Source of the DNA: Gerris lacustris
Lineage: Eukaryota; Arthropoda; Insecta; Hemiptera; Gerridae
Assembly: GCA_951217055.1 (NCBI GenBank)
Contig: OX578285.1
Span: 48,052,024-48,116,023 of the forward strand
Length of the DNA: 64,000 nucleotides
Direction of reading: 5' to 3'
The notes under the pieces were generated by a model that saw only the letters and a list, made by a program, of their open reading frames with translations, made no database searches and was not told the DNA's origin. Of the stretch, positions 34,621-47,479 are shown one piece after another; position 1 is the stretch's first letter, and every line of letters starts with the position of its first letter. A program made the position numbers and the translations under genes.

Positions 34621-36289
34621 AACAATTCTACCTACCTATTTACTTTACAAGCTTTTATAACTTAAAATAACAGTACAAGTAAATTGTTCATAATTATGAA
34701 GGGGTTCCAAAATGTCAGTCAAAACAATCAATCATTTTGTATAAACTTGTATAAATACAAATCAACTAATTCAATTTTTACACTTGACTTTATCATTATG
34801 TAGTATGGAGCCTACGACCGACAGACCAATTTCTAAACTATTTACAACCACATTTTTGAAATTTGATAATAGTGGTTTTTATACAAATAAATATAAAAAA
34901 AAAAAATATATACATATTTATATAAATAAAATATAAATGCACGGGTAACTTATCCAAAGAATTTTTAGGGTGAAAAAAAAGAAGAAGAAGAAATATAAAA
35001 GTCTATGAATCTTAAATTATAGGTCATTCAAGTTAAGGTTGGTTTTTTTTGTTATGGAAAAAATACTTGGGAATGAATAGAATTAAAATTTCTTTGAATG
35101 TTCAATGCGAATCTACATTGTGGTTACTGTGACATATTTACCATTACAAAGCATTGCAAAGTAAAAATAGCATAATGCTACACTTGTACATATTCGTATT
35201 CACTTAGATCTTTCAAATGTAATTGTTAAATGCTAAACGGCCGATTGGACAATCGTACGTCTGGAACCAATGTCCAGTGGTCGATGTCGAAACTGGTAAA
35301 ACTCCTTTTTGAGGGATTGCCGAAGTTTAAGGTCTAGTTTCCGAATCGGTGGTGTCTCGAGAGGCTCTTAAAGCGTCGTCCTTAGGAAAGTACCTTGTTA
35401 TTCAGTTCGGTCGCAAGGTCAACCCTGTACACCCCGACCACAAAAGGACAAAAAAGTAAAGGTTTTTCAAGAATGGGGCGTGCTTATCTGGACATCCATT
35501 CACAACATTGTTCGTCCACCGGACCGTCGTCGTCCTAAATCCGATTAAAATAGGAACAACATGAGCATTATGTAAGGAAGAAAGCATTGTGCGGCATTAG
35601 CTGCAGACTTGAAGGCTACCTCTGGGTCCAGCATTAGGCCTAATCTTGTAACAAGCCACTTTCCCTTCCTTAAACATCATTATTTATAATGTCGAATTTA
35701 TTGTCGGTCAGACCAAACAAACTATCGAATTTCCTATAGCTAGGACATTTTTTAAGTCTTACAATATACATACTTTATTTATCAGTGAAAAGGGTTGCCG
35801 TTCTTCAGTCCCTAATTGAACTAATAATTTTTGGCACACACAAAAGATGCGTTGTGAAAAATATATTTGTTCAATTGTATAAGTGTTTGTCTGAAACGCT
35901 TCGAATGATTACAAACCTAAAGTTGTACCCAAACATAACTTATAATTTGTAACATTATACAAAAAGGGCTACATTGTAAAAGAACTTAGTTTGCGGTCTG
36001 TGTAACCTGTTACTCTAGACTCTAGATTGTCCTCGATAATTCCTACAATAGTTTCATTCAGATGCAGGAAAGGAAGAGATAAACAGCCCGGTTTTACCTA
36101 TTGCTAGCAACAGATGCTGTAGATTGGACCTTTTTAAACATGATTAATAATTTGCTTTCGCTCTCTTCTAAAAATGATTTATTACGCTGGCTCGCAATTT
36201 TAACCAGGCATTTAATCCTAAACGGGAAAGAATTCTAACTTCATCTATTTAATGAGACAAACAACTTTTTTAAATAAATTGATTTAGTA
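34621..36289. other. No gene recognised
   Basis: AT-rich first half. 35220-35640 is less AT-rich and could be old coding sequence (minus-strand 61-residue frame 35402-35587) but shows no motif. Confidence 0.35.
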
Positions 36290-36520
36290 AAACGAACACC
36301 GACACTTCTATGAAGTGATAAAAATCGCTAAATTTATTAAAGCGGACCTAAAAGTTTAAAATAAAGAAAACAACGTTTTTACCGATATCTTACGTTCTAA
36401 CGTAACGATTTTAATGAAACTTCTTACACATCGTCTAGGCTAAAGTACAACTGAAACAGGCATGTCAATTTTCAACCTGATACAAGCAGACTTTTTGAGT
36501 AGGGAAGAAATATATTTTAT
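36290..36520 (-). repeat. Dispersed repeat family A, inverted copy
   Basis: Reverse complement of 36835-37065: gatatcttacgttctaacgt, catcgtctaggctaaagtac and caacctgatacaagcagac blocks. With the next entry it forms an inverted pair spaced by about 310 bp. Confidence 0.7.
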
Positions 36521-37308
36521 AATATTTTAAATTAGTAGGCCGGGTAGGTAGAAAACAGTCCTATTTCCTACCAACTACAAGCATACTCTTTAACTATAAA
36601 CTCATCATGACTAGGCATCGCGTGGCTCTATCATTGAAGCGAGCGTATTGCAATGAAATACTGAATATTGAAATTTATTAATCACGATGAATGTCATATT
36701 TGAAGATAAGTGGAAGAGGGTAGTGTGGGGAAGAGTGGGGGTACTCGGTACAGCTTTACATCCTATACAAACCTATACACACTATACGACTATAACAATC
36801 TTAACCACCCGCGGTAGCTTTTTAACAATTATTATAAATGCATCTCTTCACTACGCAAAGACTTCTGCTTGTATCAAGTTGAAATTTTGCATGCCTGTTT
36901 CAATTGTGCATTAGATGGTGTATATGAAGTTTTATTAAAATCGTTACGTTAGAACGTGAGATATCGGTAAAAAGGTTGTTTTCTCTATTATAAACGTTTA
37001 GGTCCGCTTTAATAGTTTTAGCGATCTTTATTAATTCATAGCGGTGTCGCTGTTGGTTTTAGTAAAAAATGTTATTTGAAAAAAATGTTCGTCTCATCGA
37101 ATAGATGATGATAGAATCTTTTCCCGTCCTGAAATTCCAATTTAATTTTTGTACCTCTCGTTTACGCGAGCGTTGCGCGCGAACTCTTGGACGGATCACG
37201 CTGTCCAACGAACTTAGCCTGAGTATTAGTAAGAGGAACATGTATACCAAATTTCAACTAAATCGGTCAACTTTTACTCAAGTTATCGTCACACGCGTAA
37301 ACGTTACT

Positions 37309-37310
<2 letters not shown>
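36521..37310 (+). repeat. Dispersed repeat family A, copy with 3' module
   Basis: 36600-36690 (gaagcgagcgt block) and 36830-37310 match 3790-4190 and 5575-5770 in the same orientation. Here the two parts are adjacent and end at an (ACAG)n tract, showing that the 4 kb and 5.6 kb pieces belong to one family. Confidence 0.65.

Positions 37311-37381
<71 letters not shown>
37308..37381. repeat. (ACAG)n microsatellite
   Basis: About 18 ACAG units with one AGAT interruption, at the 3' end of a family A element. Tails of this kind also occur in short form in families C and D. Confidence 0.95.
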
Positions 37382-37384
<3 letters not shown>

Positions 37385-37680
37385 GCATATTTCGTTGAAT
37401 GTAAGAAGCTCGCTTACGCTCGCTTCAATTAACTTTTTTTCTCAATATTTAATACATATTTATTGTAAGACGCTTGCTTTAATGATACAAATAATGATTT
37501 TCTTTTAATTTGCCTTAAATCCGCTAGGTACAAACAGTTAGCTACTTTTAATTTTGTTTCTTTTTTAACTCCGCCATGTATAAGTAGTTCGCAACGAATA
37601 CATAAAATTAGCAGTGTGATTTCATAATTACACACAGAAACAAATAATAAATAAATAAGAAACTTTCTGTAATATAAGGC
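37382..37680 (-). repeat. Family A flank, inverted match to 3640-3840
   Basis: cttacgctcgcttcaatta, gctacttttaattttgttt, then cagtgtgatttcataat correspond in reverse order and strand to 3660-3840. Confidence 0.5.
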
Positions 37681-37808
37681 CATTTGAATGAAAATGTCTT
37701 TTGTTCTATACTTTCGACAACAACGGTCTATAGTTTTTAAAAAAATAATGAAAAAATAAAAATAGTTTTTGCATCCTTCTTCGAGTATAGTAGTTCTTGA
37801 GTATTAAG

Positions 37809-39150
37809 TAGTGGCGGCAATAAAATACCCGCAGGCCCCACGGCGCGAATGGGCCTCGGGAATTTGGGAGCCCCTGGCAAGTGGTAACTTGATACATATA
37901 ATGATTATATTACTCTCGTACCCTTTTCAATAAAGTCTACATTATATACGATACAGTGTTTAAAATTCAATAATCTTTATTTTATTTAATCTGATTAATG
38001 TTAATATGTTATTATTATTTACTCTTCTTTGTACGAGTTTATATAAATGTTGTTTTGAGTTAAAGAAAACATCTTTATAAGTCCTATTACAAATTGTTTA
38101 GATTGTTAATTTTTTAGTTCTAAATACTTCCTATTATTGTTGACATCTTTAAAAAAAAAATCATTTAGAGTAACAAAATGTGAGTTTTAATTTTTTATTT
38201 AATATTTAAAAAATAAATAACCAATATATGATTTCGTGTAAGTATTTAATTTATTTTTTCGTAATGTATAATAATAATTCCTATTGTTTAGATCAGAATA
38301 AGGTTATATTACTTAGGGATACAACACTGATGTTCATCTATAAAGTGTAGTGTATTAATTATAGATAAAAAAAATTGGTAGTGCGTGAAGTCTCACGTAA
38401 ATAGGGTTTCGTTGGTGTTGTAAACATGAAATTAGTAGTTAGGGGGGGGGGGGATTTGGGTGTTTTTGACAAAATGGCGTAGAAAATTAAACGCTTTCCA
38501 CAAGTGTTATATATTTTTGTAATCTACTCTTCAATACCTTTCACTTGATACCCCACTCAAAATTTTGAAAAAATATTTTTTTCCCCGTGACAGCAATTAG
38601 CCGCCATCTTGGATTCCCAGTTAACCCGACCAAGTTGCTATTCTTTTTTTTTCTTTGGCCCATCAGACCGCACATTTTGCATATTTTTCTATATTTTTAG
38701 TAAGAGCGGAAATACGATTTTAGGGGGGGGGGGGACACGCAAAATTTCGATGTTTTTTGACAAAATGGCGCCGAAAATTGAACACTTTCCCTAAGTGATA
38801 TATATATTTGTAATCTACTCTTTAATACCTTTCATTTGATACCCCACTTAAAATTTAAAAAAAATATTTTTTTCGCATGACGTGAGTTATCCGCCATTTT
38901 GGATTTGAACAGCTGATAATTTTGAGTTCGCTATATTTTTCCTGTGTGCGCGTCAAAACGATCTTTAATACTGGAAAGTTTCACGTTTCTATCTCTTTTT
39001 ATTCAAAAGTTATTGGAACCGTACAGAGTGACAGACAGACAGACACATGAACGAAACTATAAGGGTTTCTTTTTTTTTGGTTTTACCAACGAAACCCTAA
39101 AAAAGGTAAAAGACGTAGAGGGGCCCCCCAAAACCTTACCTCCGCTACTG
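37809..39150. mobile_element. hAT-like non-autonomous element, 1342 bp
   Basis: The left end tagtggcggcaataaaatac and right end (minus) CAGTAGCGGAGGTAAGG are imperfect inverted repeats of the hAT-style CAGTGGCGG type, followed on both sides by gggccccnc-type subterminal sequence. Flanks gtattaag (37801-37808) and ctattaag (39151-39158) match at 7 of 8 positions, as expected for an aged 8-bp hAT target duplication. No transposase frame. The interior includes a family C repeat. Confidence 0.55.
38440..39100 (+). repeat. Dispersed repeat family C, copy 3 (two modules)
   Basis: Modules at 38440-38700 and 38725-38930 share gacaaaatggcg..gaaaatt, tatatttttgtaatctactc and tttca.ttgataccccact. These are followed by attggaaccgtacagagtga, gacagacagacaga and the hairpin agggtttc...gaaaccct ending in an A run. 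G homopolymers (38442-38453, 38723-38733) begin each module. Confidence 0.75.
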
Positions 39151-39159
39151 CTATTAAGT

Positions 39160-39580
39160 TCAGTATATACGCTCCATCTTGATAATATAAATATTGTTTC
39201 CGCAAGAAGTTGTACATCGGACAGTCAAACAAAATAAGAACGAGGTTTTCGTTTTCATTCAAATTTCACAAAGTGCATTTTACGTCTTACTTCTCTGTGT
39301 TTATTTTATAGGTTAGTCCTTTAAGAGTAATTTTTAGTAGCCCCTGTCCAGATGTTTTAACTTGGGCCAGCAGCTTTTGAACGGAGGACGGTGGCTCTAA
39401 TCGTAAATAATTAGATGCTTTATTCAGGGCTTTATACATAGGGCTGTACATGGATTTGTCGGTTTTCTCTGCATCAGACAATTTTAGCTTGAAGGGTTGT
39501 AATAAAAACAGGTTTATGCTTTCATCTTTGTATAATAATGGCTCTTTTTCGCCTCTCTCCGAGACATAGACGTGCCTGAA
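39160..39580 (-). pseudogene. LINE ORF2 C-terminus
   Basis: The minus frame (39481-39287 and flanks) reads YSPMYKALNKASNYLRLEP and ITLKGLTYKINTEK. After frame breaks comes NENLVLILFDCPMYNFLRKQY, the end of a C-terminal zinc knuckle like that of the 25102-26056 LINE, with the first two Cys in KCTL..NLNE decayed. No reverse transcriptase catalytic part is present. Confidence 0.5.
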
Positions 39581-40105
39581 AACATCATTGAACTCTATAT
39601 TAGTTTATAGTTCTGTTAGGTAGCAATCTTACAATAAATAACAAACAAAACCTTGAATATACAGTAACAAATTAATTTATAATGAAAAATCAACATACCT
39701 GGATTACGACGTTTATTTACATTTAATACTAAAATTTAAAATTTTCTAATTAAATTAGATTCGTCTAAGACGTAAATCCACCTACTGTTTTCCATTTATG
39801 AAACTGAATTAACAATAATTAAAATAAATCAACAAAATATCACTGATTAAATAATTTATCACATGGTAACTTGAGGTAACCTGGGACGAACCTATCCAAT
39901 TTTATATTATAAATATCTAATTAAAATTTTTCATTAATTTTATATTATTATGTGCTGCTATTATTATTTACGTAATTTAGAAGGGTACGATTATTTTATA
40001 TTATATTAGACAGAATCTTTTATTTTTAGTTTGTGGCAGAAGTTATGATTTGGTTAGGAATTATTTATCTTTTAATGTTCAAGATTGCCGAGAAATAGTA
40101 GTTTA
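39581..40105. other. AT-rich, no gene seen
   Basis: No signal recognised. Confidence 0.4.
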
Positions 40106-40640
40106 TGTCTTTTTAGTCTGTTTTAGTCTGTTTTTAGTCTGTTTTATAACTGTTGGTGTTGCTTATCATGGCTATGTACGCGAATTCTAGGTATTTCCGT
40201 TTCGATTCATTTTTCCGTATCTTGTGTGTATCTATGTTGTAGTGGTCTATTTTTTTATTGTTACTTTTTTGTATGGATGGCAAGTGCGGTTTTATCATTT
40301 TTGGCTTTTATGTCATAACTATGTTCTTTAGTCTACTCTTTAGTTTTTGCATTGTTTCTCCAATGTATACGTGGTCGGAGTCAAATTACGTGAGATTATT
40401 TTAGGTTTTCTGTTTTATCTTTCAGTTTATGGTTAAATATTTTATTAATTATTTTTTTGTTTAATTTTATTTACTGGTTTTAAACCGAATTTAGTCTTTC
40501 GCAGTCGAAATGATTTTAAGTTTTTTCGGATACTTTCAGATAAGCCTTCAATCGATCATTATTCCCTAATGATCTCTGTTAAAATTGTTTTGATTTTGCT
40601 TCCGAGCTTACCAAATGTAACGAAAGCTGTGACCGTTCTG
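40106..40640 (-). pseudogene. Penelope-like linker and GIY-YIG endonuclease remnant
   Basis: Minus-strand translation shows, in order, GKLGSKIKTILTEI (linker region after the reverse transcriptase), KLKDKTENLK, then DHVYIGETMQKLKSRLKN, which is the second half of a GIY-YIG core with its conserved Arg. KRKYLEFAYIAMI then matches the end of the domain. This is the endonuclease type characteristic of canonical Penelope-like elements. Several stops and frameshifts occur and the first Tyr motif is lost, so it is inactive. The upstream reverse transcriptase is not recognisable above 40640. A short TTTTTAGTCTG tandem (40110-40145) marks the distal end. Confidence 0.6.
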
Positions 40641-41214
40641 AAGAACGAAATATTTTTATGCCTCCGTTTTCACAAAATCCAATACATAAATCCGTGAAGT
40701 TTACATGGTTGTTTCAAATCAAATCTGTGCGATACGGCTCATACTGTACATTCTCATACAAGAGTGCATAATTACTTGCTCAAGTGTTAACTATCTATTA
40801 GTTGTTTCGAGTTTACAAATTACATTTAACTGTTATAAGACGATTAAAGAAAGATAGTAAGACGATTATTAATATATATATACTATACTGATATCTGAAT
40901 TCTCTTTCTTAAAAAAAAAAAAAATTCTCTTTCGTTAATAAAAAAATAAAATATATCAATAGTGATTCTTTGCAATAACCAAAGAAAAAAGAACACCTCA
41001 ACTAATTATATAACTCATAAAATGTACGAAAAGACAATTAATGTTTAGTTGACATCAACACAAGTGCGAGTTATTTAACCACCGTGAGTTCTTCATTTCA
41101 GAGACTTAAGATTTTAAAAGCTTGATTGCGTTTGTCTAACGATAATTGGAGTAAACATTTACCGATTGGAACGAAATTTGGCACATATAGGTGCATATCA
41201 GAATTTGTGACTGA
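40641..41214. other. No gene seen
   Basis: AT-rich; short A run at about 40911-40924. Confidence 0.4.
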
Positions 41215-41815
41215 TGTATAAGTCAACTAATAAACAAATAAACAGGATAACAAATTAATAAAGAAGCTAAAATTTAATAAGATAATAATTAAAGAAGCTA
41301 ATAAGAAAACAAGTTGTATCAATACAATTAATAAACAAGTAGAAGTAGACGTGATGACAAATAAAGAGCCTAACAAGTTAACAAACTAAAGTTTAAACTA
41401 TTAAAGAAATCAGCAAGCTAACAATAAATCAAAGTAATACGTAAACTAAGAAATAATAAGATAACGAATCAAATAAAAATCAAGTAAATAAAATGACAAA
41501 TAAAGATGCTAACAAGTAAACAAGCTAAAAAGAAAACAAGTCACCTAATAAACAAGATAACATGTATACAAGCTGACAAGTAAAGAAGCAAACAAGAAAA
41601 CAAGTTGACAAGTCAACTGATAAACAAGTAAGCGAGATAAGAAATAAATAAGCTAATAAGTAAAAAAGCAAATGTGTACACTAATAAACAAATTTCCAAG
41701 CTAACAATAAATCAAAGTAATACACAAATATAAAATAATTAGATGGCGAATCAACTGCAAAACAAGTCAAGATAATACCTTGTGAAGAAGTTAAAAAGTA
41801 AATTAGCTAACGAGT
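41215..41815 (+). repeat. Degenerate A-rich short-unit repeat
   Basis: Variants of aacaagtaaacaagcta and aagctaataa recur dozens of times with irregular 8-15 base spacing, giving a strand-biased purine-rich tract. It looks like a decayed simple repeat rather than coding sequence. Confidence 0.7.
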
Positions 41816-43879
41816 AAACTTATGTTTTATATACATATTTAAGATAAAATGTTATATAATAATTATTAGGATAATAATAATAATTAAGATTTTTTTAAGT
41901 ATAAATTAATATTATCTTTTTTACTTGTAAAATGCGTCTTAATTATTAAAAAAAAAATATATTTTACACAAGTAGTTAATTATTATTTTCTGAGTTATAT
42001 ATTTTTTATATTTATTTGTGATGGAGTGGAGGTGGAACGTGTGCATTGTGTTTTCTGGGTAGGTGGCGTCTTGTTTTCCATAATAGGTACTAAGTATAAA
42101 AACCAAATATTATTGTGCTCATTTTTATGCTGATAAATGAAGGAATATTGCCCTGAATACATAGGAGCAGGAGATTTCCGCATATAAATTAGAACAGCGT
42201 CTCTAAACCTCAGAGCACCTTGAGTTCAGAACAGCTTCAAGCCCAACTCATTATAGAATTCACGGCAAAATATACTTTTTCAAATTTGTCAGTTTGGCTG
42301 ACAGTCTGACACAATGTAAATTCTGTACAGTGGTCCAGGATCATATTATTAACAGATAGGTAATTGATACATAACATGTTTACCCTTAGGGTAACTTGTA
42401 CATCTGTTGGGATGGGCGGACCTAGGCTTAGAAGCGGTGCCATTGGTCGACAAGGCGAGGGGTTAGTTCAGGGTCCCTACGGATTTTCCCCGACTCCATG
42501 GCCTCGTGCATCCGTCAGCCATCCTCGCCCTGTGTGGCCTTACCATATCGCTTACCTAATCTTTCCCGACAAAAGCCGTCCTCCGTAAGAAAAACATCGG
42601 CTTAGAAACCACTACCCCAAACAATACGCTTGTCCGACTCCCTTCTGCCTATTATACAGACAACTGACAATAGGATCTAGAGTGGCTTTAGCCCACTAAC
42701 ACTCTATTATTACAAATAGCAACGTGCGTCAAACTCGTATTTGCTACTCTTATGTATACTTTTAACAGATTAGGATATGTTACCGATGTGAAACTGAAAG
42801 CATTTCTTCAGCAGATCCTCTTTTATTTTGTAAATTGAATAAACTTTACAACATCAGAGTGCATTACGTTTAATTGTGCTTTATGCATGCACAATCCTGG
42901 TCGAAGACACCCTTTCTTATGTGGGTTACCACGAGCCAATTAGTTTCCTTGGATACTTACAATTTACATCATCTGCACCACCAGTTGAAAACCTTTGGCA
43001 CCAGTTGGAAAAATTTAACGCCTTTGTACATTCTCTGATGAGATATCTGATATTAGTTTAAAGAGCATAAGTTTTTGGGAGCTATGTATGTCATTCAACA
43101 CCACAGGGTGGTTGGTTATTAAAATATACTTAATATAGAATTAAAATAACAGTAATTCTAGCTTATTAATGCTGATAATACACTATTAATGAACAACACA
43201 AATTATTATAAACCATCTTAAATTTTACGAATGATGGTCAAAAGGAGTTAAGTCAGTCAACAATGTGGTCCAAAAGGGTTGTCAGGGCTTTTCCAAACTT
43301 TTGATTATACGTAGCTGTGTGCTGAAGGAATAATGATCTAAGCTTGTGGATCCTACACAGTATACTTTGAAGAGGATGAGGATTGCACTATATAATCTGG
43401 AAGTATTCACAATATTTTTAAGAGAATTGTTCAAAGTTTGTTTTTGCTCTCCTGAAAAGTTGCATTTTAAGACTTTGAATTTGGTTTTGACTACAGATAT
43501 ATATATATTATACTATTTTATAAATAGTAATTAAAACTAGAGATTAGTTTATGTAAATCCATAAAGATTAAAAATGTCAGATTAAATAGATAAATATCAT
43601 ACATGATATAAAAGTTCAAAAACTCGTCGTACTATTTGTTTACGTAATTATATTGCTTCCAAGCTTATTACTAAAGGCACAGGCCTACGGGCCCGAGCCT
43701 CCTATAGGTCCGTGTAAGACCAAATATTATAGTGATTTGATTATTTATCTTTTTTCCACCAAAAGATTAAAAAAATCAGAGATTAGGTAAATTGTTCCAA
43801 AATGTCAAATTATATAGTGTATTTTTCTCTGATGATTACCAGTGCAATATTAATATGTATTATTCCATAATGCTTAATT
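41816..43879. other. No gene recognised
   Basis: AT-rich except 42395-42600, a GC-richer island (plus frame 42364-42588 with no motif). The 42876-43061 frame is also unrecognised. Confidence 0.35.
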
Positions 43880-43975
43880 GAAATATCGTTTTCAGGCTTG
43901 ATAATGACTGGACAGGTCGAAACGTCGCCACCTTAAGTAACTGTTTTTATTTGAATTTTACCCTTAAGAGGATCC
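43880..43975 (+). mobile_element. Penelope-like terminal fragment with variant ribozyme core
   Basis: cttgataatgac..tgga..aggtcgaaacgtcg (43897-43927) keeps GAAACGTC and a GAC/GTC closing stem, but the 5' core is CTTGATAA rather than CTGAAGA. The same 5' variant occurs in the 231-bp palindrome arms. Confidence 0.45.
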
Positions 43976-44487
43976 ACCTATACAAATACATAAGAAATAA
44001 AAAAGGGTACCACCACTAACCATTATAATATATATATATATGTTAAAATTGAGTGTCTTATCTAAAAAAAAGTCTGTCGTTGACATTGGACTAAAGTTTT
44101 TGAAAACATCTTCTCTAGCATTCCTCCACATCAGCCGAAATAAAGTTCCTTGGAGAAAATAATTTTGACATCCACATCTTATTCTTCTTTTAAACTTGTC
44201 TTTTTTTACTAACTCTCAAATTATAATAAATAAGCCGGAGCTTATACCGAGTTTTGATGGAACCATTTTTACAAAGTTAAATGCAAAAGTGCAATATAGT
44301 TTTAGTAATTATGATGCAGTGTAGTAAGAAAATAATGAAGAATAACCGGGAACAAGGACATACGTTCGCAAACAACTGTTTGTGTAGAATCTAGAATGCC
44401 TGTCAGGTATGGACATCGTGCTTGCGGTTGTTTGCAAAAGTTTGCACACCCTGTTTGCGGATGCGCGTTGAGAGAGTACGACGAGGC
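43976..44487. other. No gene seen
   Basis: AT-rich. A minus frame 44302-44517 has no motif. Confidence 0.4.
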
Positions 44488-44699
44488 TTTAAGCCTTCTA
44501 TTTTCCGACCATGTCATTACCTATTAATAAACAAATAATTAAAAGAATAACCCTTTCTCTGTATAGATTATTGAAATGTCTCTCGTATAATTTGTTAATC
44601 TTAAGTAAGTATAATAATGGAAAAAAAAAGAAAAATCTTAATAAATATAAGAAGGGGTTTTATAATGAAAGAATAAATAAGTTATTCCTCTTAAAGATA
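44488..44699 (+). repeat. Direct repeat flanking Jockey fragment, left copy (212 bp)
   Basis: About 90 percent identical by eye to 45466-45679, starting tttaag.cttctattt and ending ttaaagata. The two copies bracket the LINE fragment exactly. Confidence 0.85.
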
Positions 44700-45465
44700 T
44701 TTATTTTATTTTATTTTTTTAAATATTTTATTGATTAACACAACTACAAAATTTGCATTGCAACAAGTGATAATGTTGTTATTGTTTACATGGTGGGAGC
44801 AACGGTGTAGCACATCTAGTGACTACACTTACTTGGCTTGAATATTATAAATTAATTGTTATGCAAAATAATTAAATAATTATAAAGTAGATCAATATTA
44901 TATTAAATAAGATTTGAAAATAGATAGTTATAATATAATTATAATTAATTATAATATTTAAAAAAAAATAATATAATATTTTATAGGAGTTGATCTGGCC
45001 ACTGCCTCTTCAGACGTCTTGGAGGGTTACCTGGGATTTGCTGGGAAGATAAGAGTTGTACAAGAGGATTAGGATGATGGGATAAAGATACATGGAATTT
45101 TCTGTATCGGGATACGGATAGATTTCGGACAAATGGAACATTGAGGTCTTCTTGGATAGTAAGGTTTGAAACATAGTAAGGAGCATCGGTAATTTGTCTG
45201 AGGATTTTTTACTGTAGGATTTGGAGACGACGGGAATTGGAGGGCTTGGTGCTGCCCCACACTTCCGAACCCTAGGTCCAAGTTGGCTTTAGGAGTACGT
45301 TATAGATGCGAAGATTGTTGCTTAGAGTAATCTTAGACCTACGATCCAGAAGACCGAGCAGTAACTTGAATCGTCGTGTGATGTCAGTACGCTTTGTTTT
45401 GGTGTGTAGTTGCCATGTTAATCGACGGTCAAGGGTAAGGCCAAGCGCTCTATTTTGTTTTTCTG
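44700..45465 (-). mobile_element. 5'-truncated Jockey-type LINE fragment
   Basis: Minus-strand LINE made of the last part of ORF2 (45440-44990), an AT-rich 3' UTR and a T-rich (A-rich on its own strand) 3' end at 44700-44720. It sits precisely between two 212-214 bp direct repeats. The same family recurs at 56585-58339. Confidence 0.75.
44990..45445 (-). pseudogene. Jockey-clade reverse transcriptase C-terminus
   Basis: The minus strand reads LGLTLDRRLTWQLHTKTKR, then RRFKLLLGLLDRRSKITLSN, IYNVLLKPTWT (followed by a stop where Jockey proteins have Tyr/Gly), SEVWGSTKPSN, LRQITDAPYYVSNLTIQEDL and a C-terminal SRYRKFHVSLSHHPNPLVQL. This is the thumb region typical of Jockey/TART-like LINEs, which lack RNase H. 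Stops are few, so decay is moderate. The palm and endonuclease are absent by 5' truncation. Confidence 0.8.
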
Positions 45466-45679
45466 TTTAAGTCTTCTATTTGCCGACCTTGTCATTACCG
45501 ATTATTAAACAAATAATTAAAATAATAACCCTTTTCTCTGTATAGATTATTGAAATGTCGCTCGTATAATTTGTTAATCCTAAGCAAATATAATAATAGC
45601 ATAAAAGAAAAATCTTAATAAATATAAGAAGGGGTTTTATAATGAAATAATAAATAAGTTATTATTACTATTAAAGATA
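45466..45679 (+). repeat. Direct repeat flanking Jockey fragment, right copy (214 bp)
   Basis: Matches 44488-44699. Differences are scattered substitutions plus small indels near 45588-45605 and 45650-45668. Confidence 0.85.
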
Positions 45680-47479
45680 ATCTGAAGCAATTATTACGTG
45701 ACTGAATTATTAACTGACAAAGCATGACATAGGGTTTGATACTGGATCGTGGTTTAGACATATCGGTTTCGTTGTTATTATTCCCGGCCGCAGGTTGGAC
45801 TGTTTACACAGGGGTAAGATCGCCGTGTGGTTTTAATACAAACCCACTTCAATTACAGCTTGTGCACAAGAGTCTTAGTGAATAGAACGGCAACAAAGGT
45901 ATCCATTAGGAGACGATGCCACGGCTGAGGAGAGGGTGCAGTTTGTAATAGGTTTGTTTAGACCGGGGCAGAAGGGAAGGGAAATAACCTCCGGCCTAAT
46001 CCCTTTCCGAAGGGATAACTTGACCGTGATGAGAAGCAACCCCAAAGCAAATATTACTGTAATCCGATACTTAGGTATCCACCTAGTAACACACACCCTT
46101 CTATCTCTTACCTAACTATAGCCGCTCTTAATTGTAAAGAGTTTTTTTTTTTTTTAAAGAAAATATTGGTTTTGACGGACAGAAATACCTATAAGCCCTT
46201 ACATACTTATTTTAGCTTGGACACAAAGTGGCAAGCTATAAATCAGGCCACGTCCCTTAGTTAGACAAACTTTCACAGAGCAAACCGAGAGGAAGACAAA
46301 AGGGCTTAAGCATTGCAATTTGAAATTATTGAGCTAGAAACTTTAATTCTGAGTACTAAGTTACCGATTCCAAATTATTATTTGGCCTCAAAATGTTTCT
46401 GTTTTGAAGCCTCAAATCCGTCAGATCTCAAGCCATTATTTTGTATCGCTTTGTTACAGGCATTGGATCTAGGAATAGTAGATACCGAACCAAACTGATA
46501 ACCAGACTAAAAGTAAAATATTCCTTAAAGAATGTCACGAACTTTACGGATTCTGGATTGTAAAAAATTAAAAAGTTAGGGACCAACATTCCGTGTAATA
46601 ATCGAGTATATTTATTAAGCGGTCTACGTAACTCTCAGTGCTCAGTTATACTTTCTAATTTGTCGTCCAGGCAACAATATTTGAATACCTCAGTGCACGT
46701 TCCTGTCATCGTAAAGGCAAATCATCAATTCAATTGTTAGAGATTAGACATGCTTCATACTTACGGTCACATCGATTATAACTGTTAATCGTCAAAAATA
46801 AGGTCATTCTTTCAGATATTTTAATCCAAATAACGTACAATTTCTAGGTGAAATCATACAAATAAGCAATTTTATTGTGTTTATATGAAATATATACACT
46901 AATTGATTTCACTACAGGATTTTTTGTACGGGCGATCTTTCTGACTTAATGTAAGTCTTAAAAAAATCTAGCAAGCCAGTCTTGTAGGGCTTCAAGTGAC
47001 TGCAGATAGGTTTATTTTTTGATCAGGCCTCTCCAGCGCCCTCTAGTGCCAAAAAATGTGTTTTTGATAGGTACCCTGTTGTCAAGGGTACTTTTTTACT
47101 TGAAGACCAAACCGAATAAAACGAATCTTATCTTGTAAAGGACACTTTAGAGATGGTAGCCTACTCTGAACTATCCTCACTCCAAACCCCTCCAAGTGGA
47201 GTTATCAGCCTCCAAAGTTGAGTGATTTCCAATAAAAAAAATGTTCTAGTGAGGAATTCTTTAATTTTTTGATGAGAGGAAGAGGGTATGGTTGGGGTGC
47301 TCTTATTTAAAGACTAAATACAAATTAATAGAAAACTTTATTCAACTGCAATTTAATTATTACTCACCTTTTCATATGAACACACCGAATTCAGGTTCTA
47401 CTTAATTCAGACCTTTTTTTCGCCTAATACTACTATAAATATTTTTTTATTATGTATTACTTTTTTTAAAAAAACTGCA
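45680..47479. other. No confident gene
   Basis: 45900-46110 in the plus direction contains ITVIRYLGIHL, reminiscent of the (K/R)YLG motif of R1-type reverse transcriptases, but no supporting motifs were found. The rest is AT-rich with nothing recognised. Confidence 0.3.

Noticed and set aside
35402..35587. 61-residue minus frame in a less AT-rich block
   Set aside because: No motif and no similarity to other elements in the window; left as unrecognised.
45900..46110. R1-like RYLG motif
   Set aside because: A single short motif without flanking reverse transcriptase motifs; may be chance.
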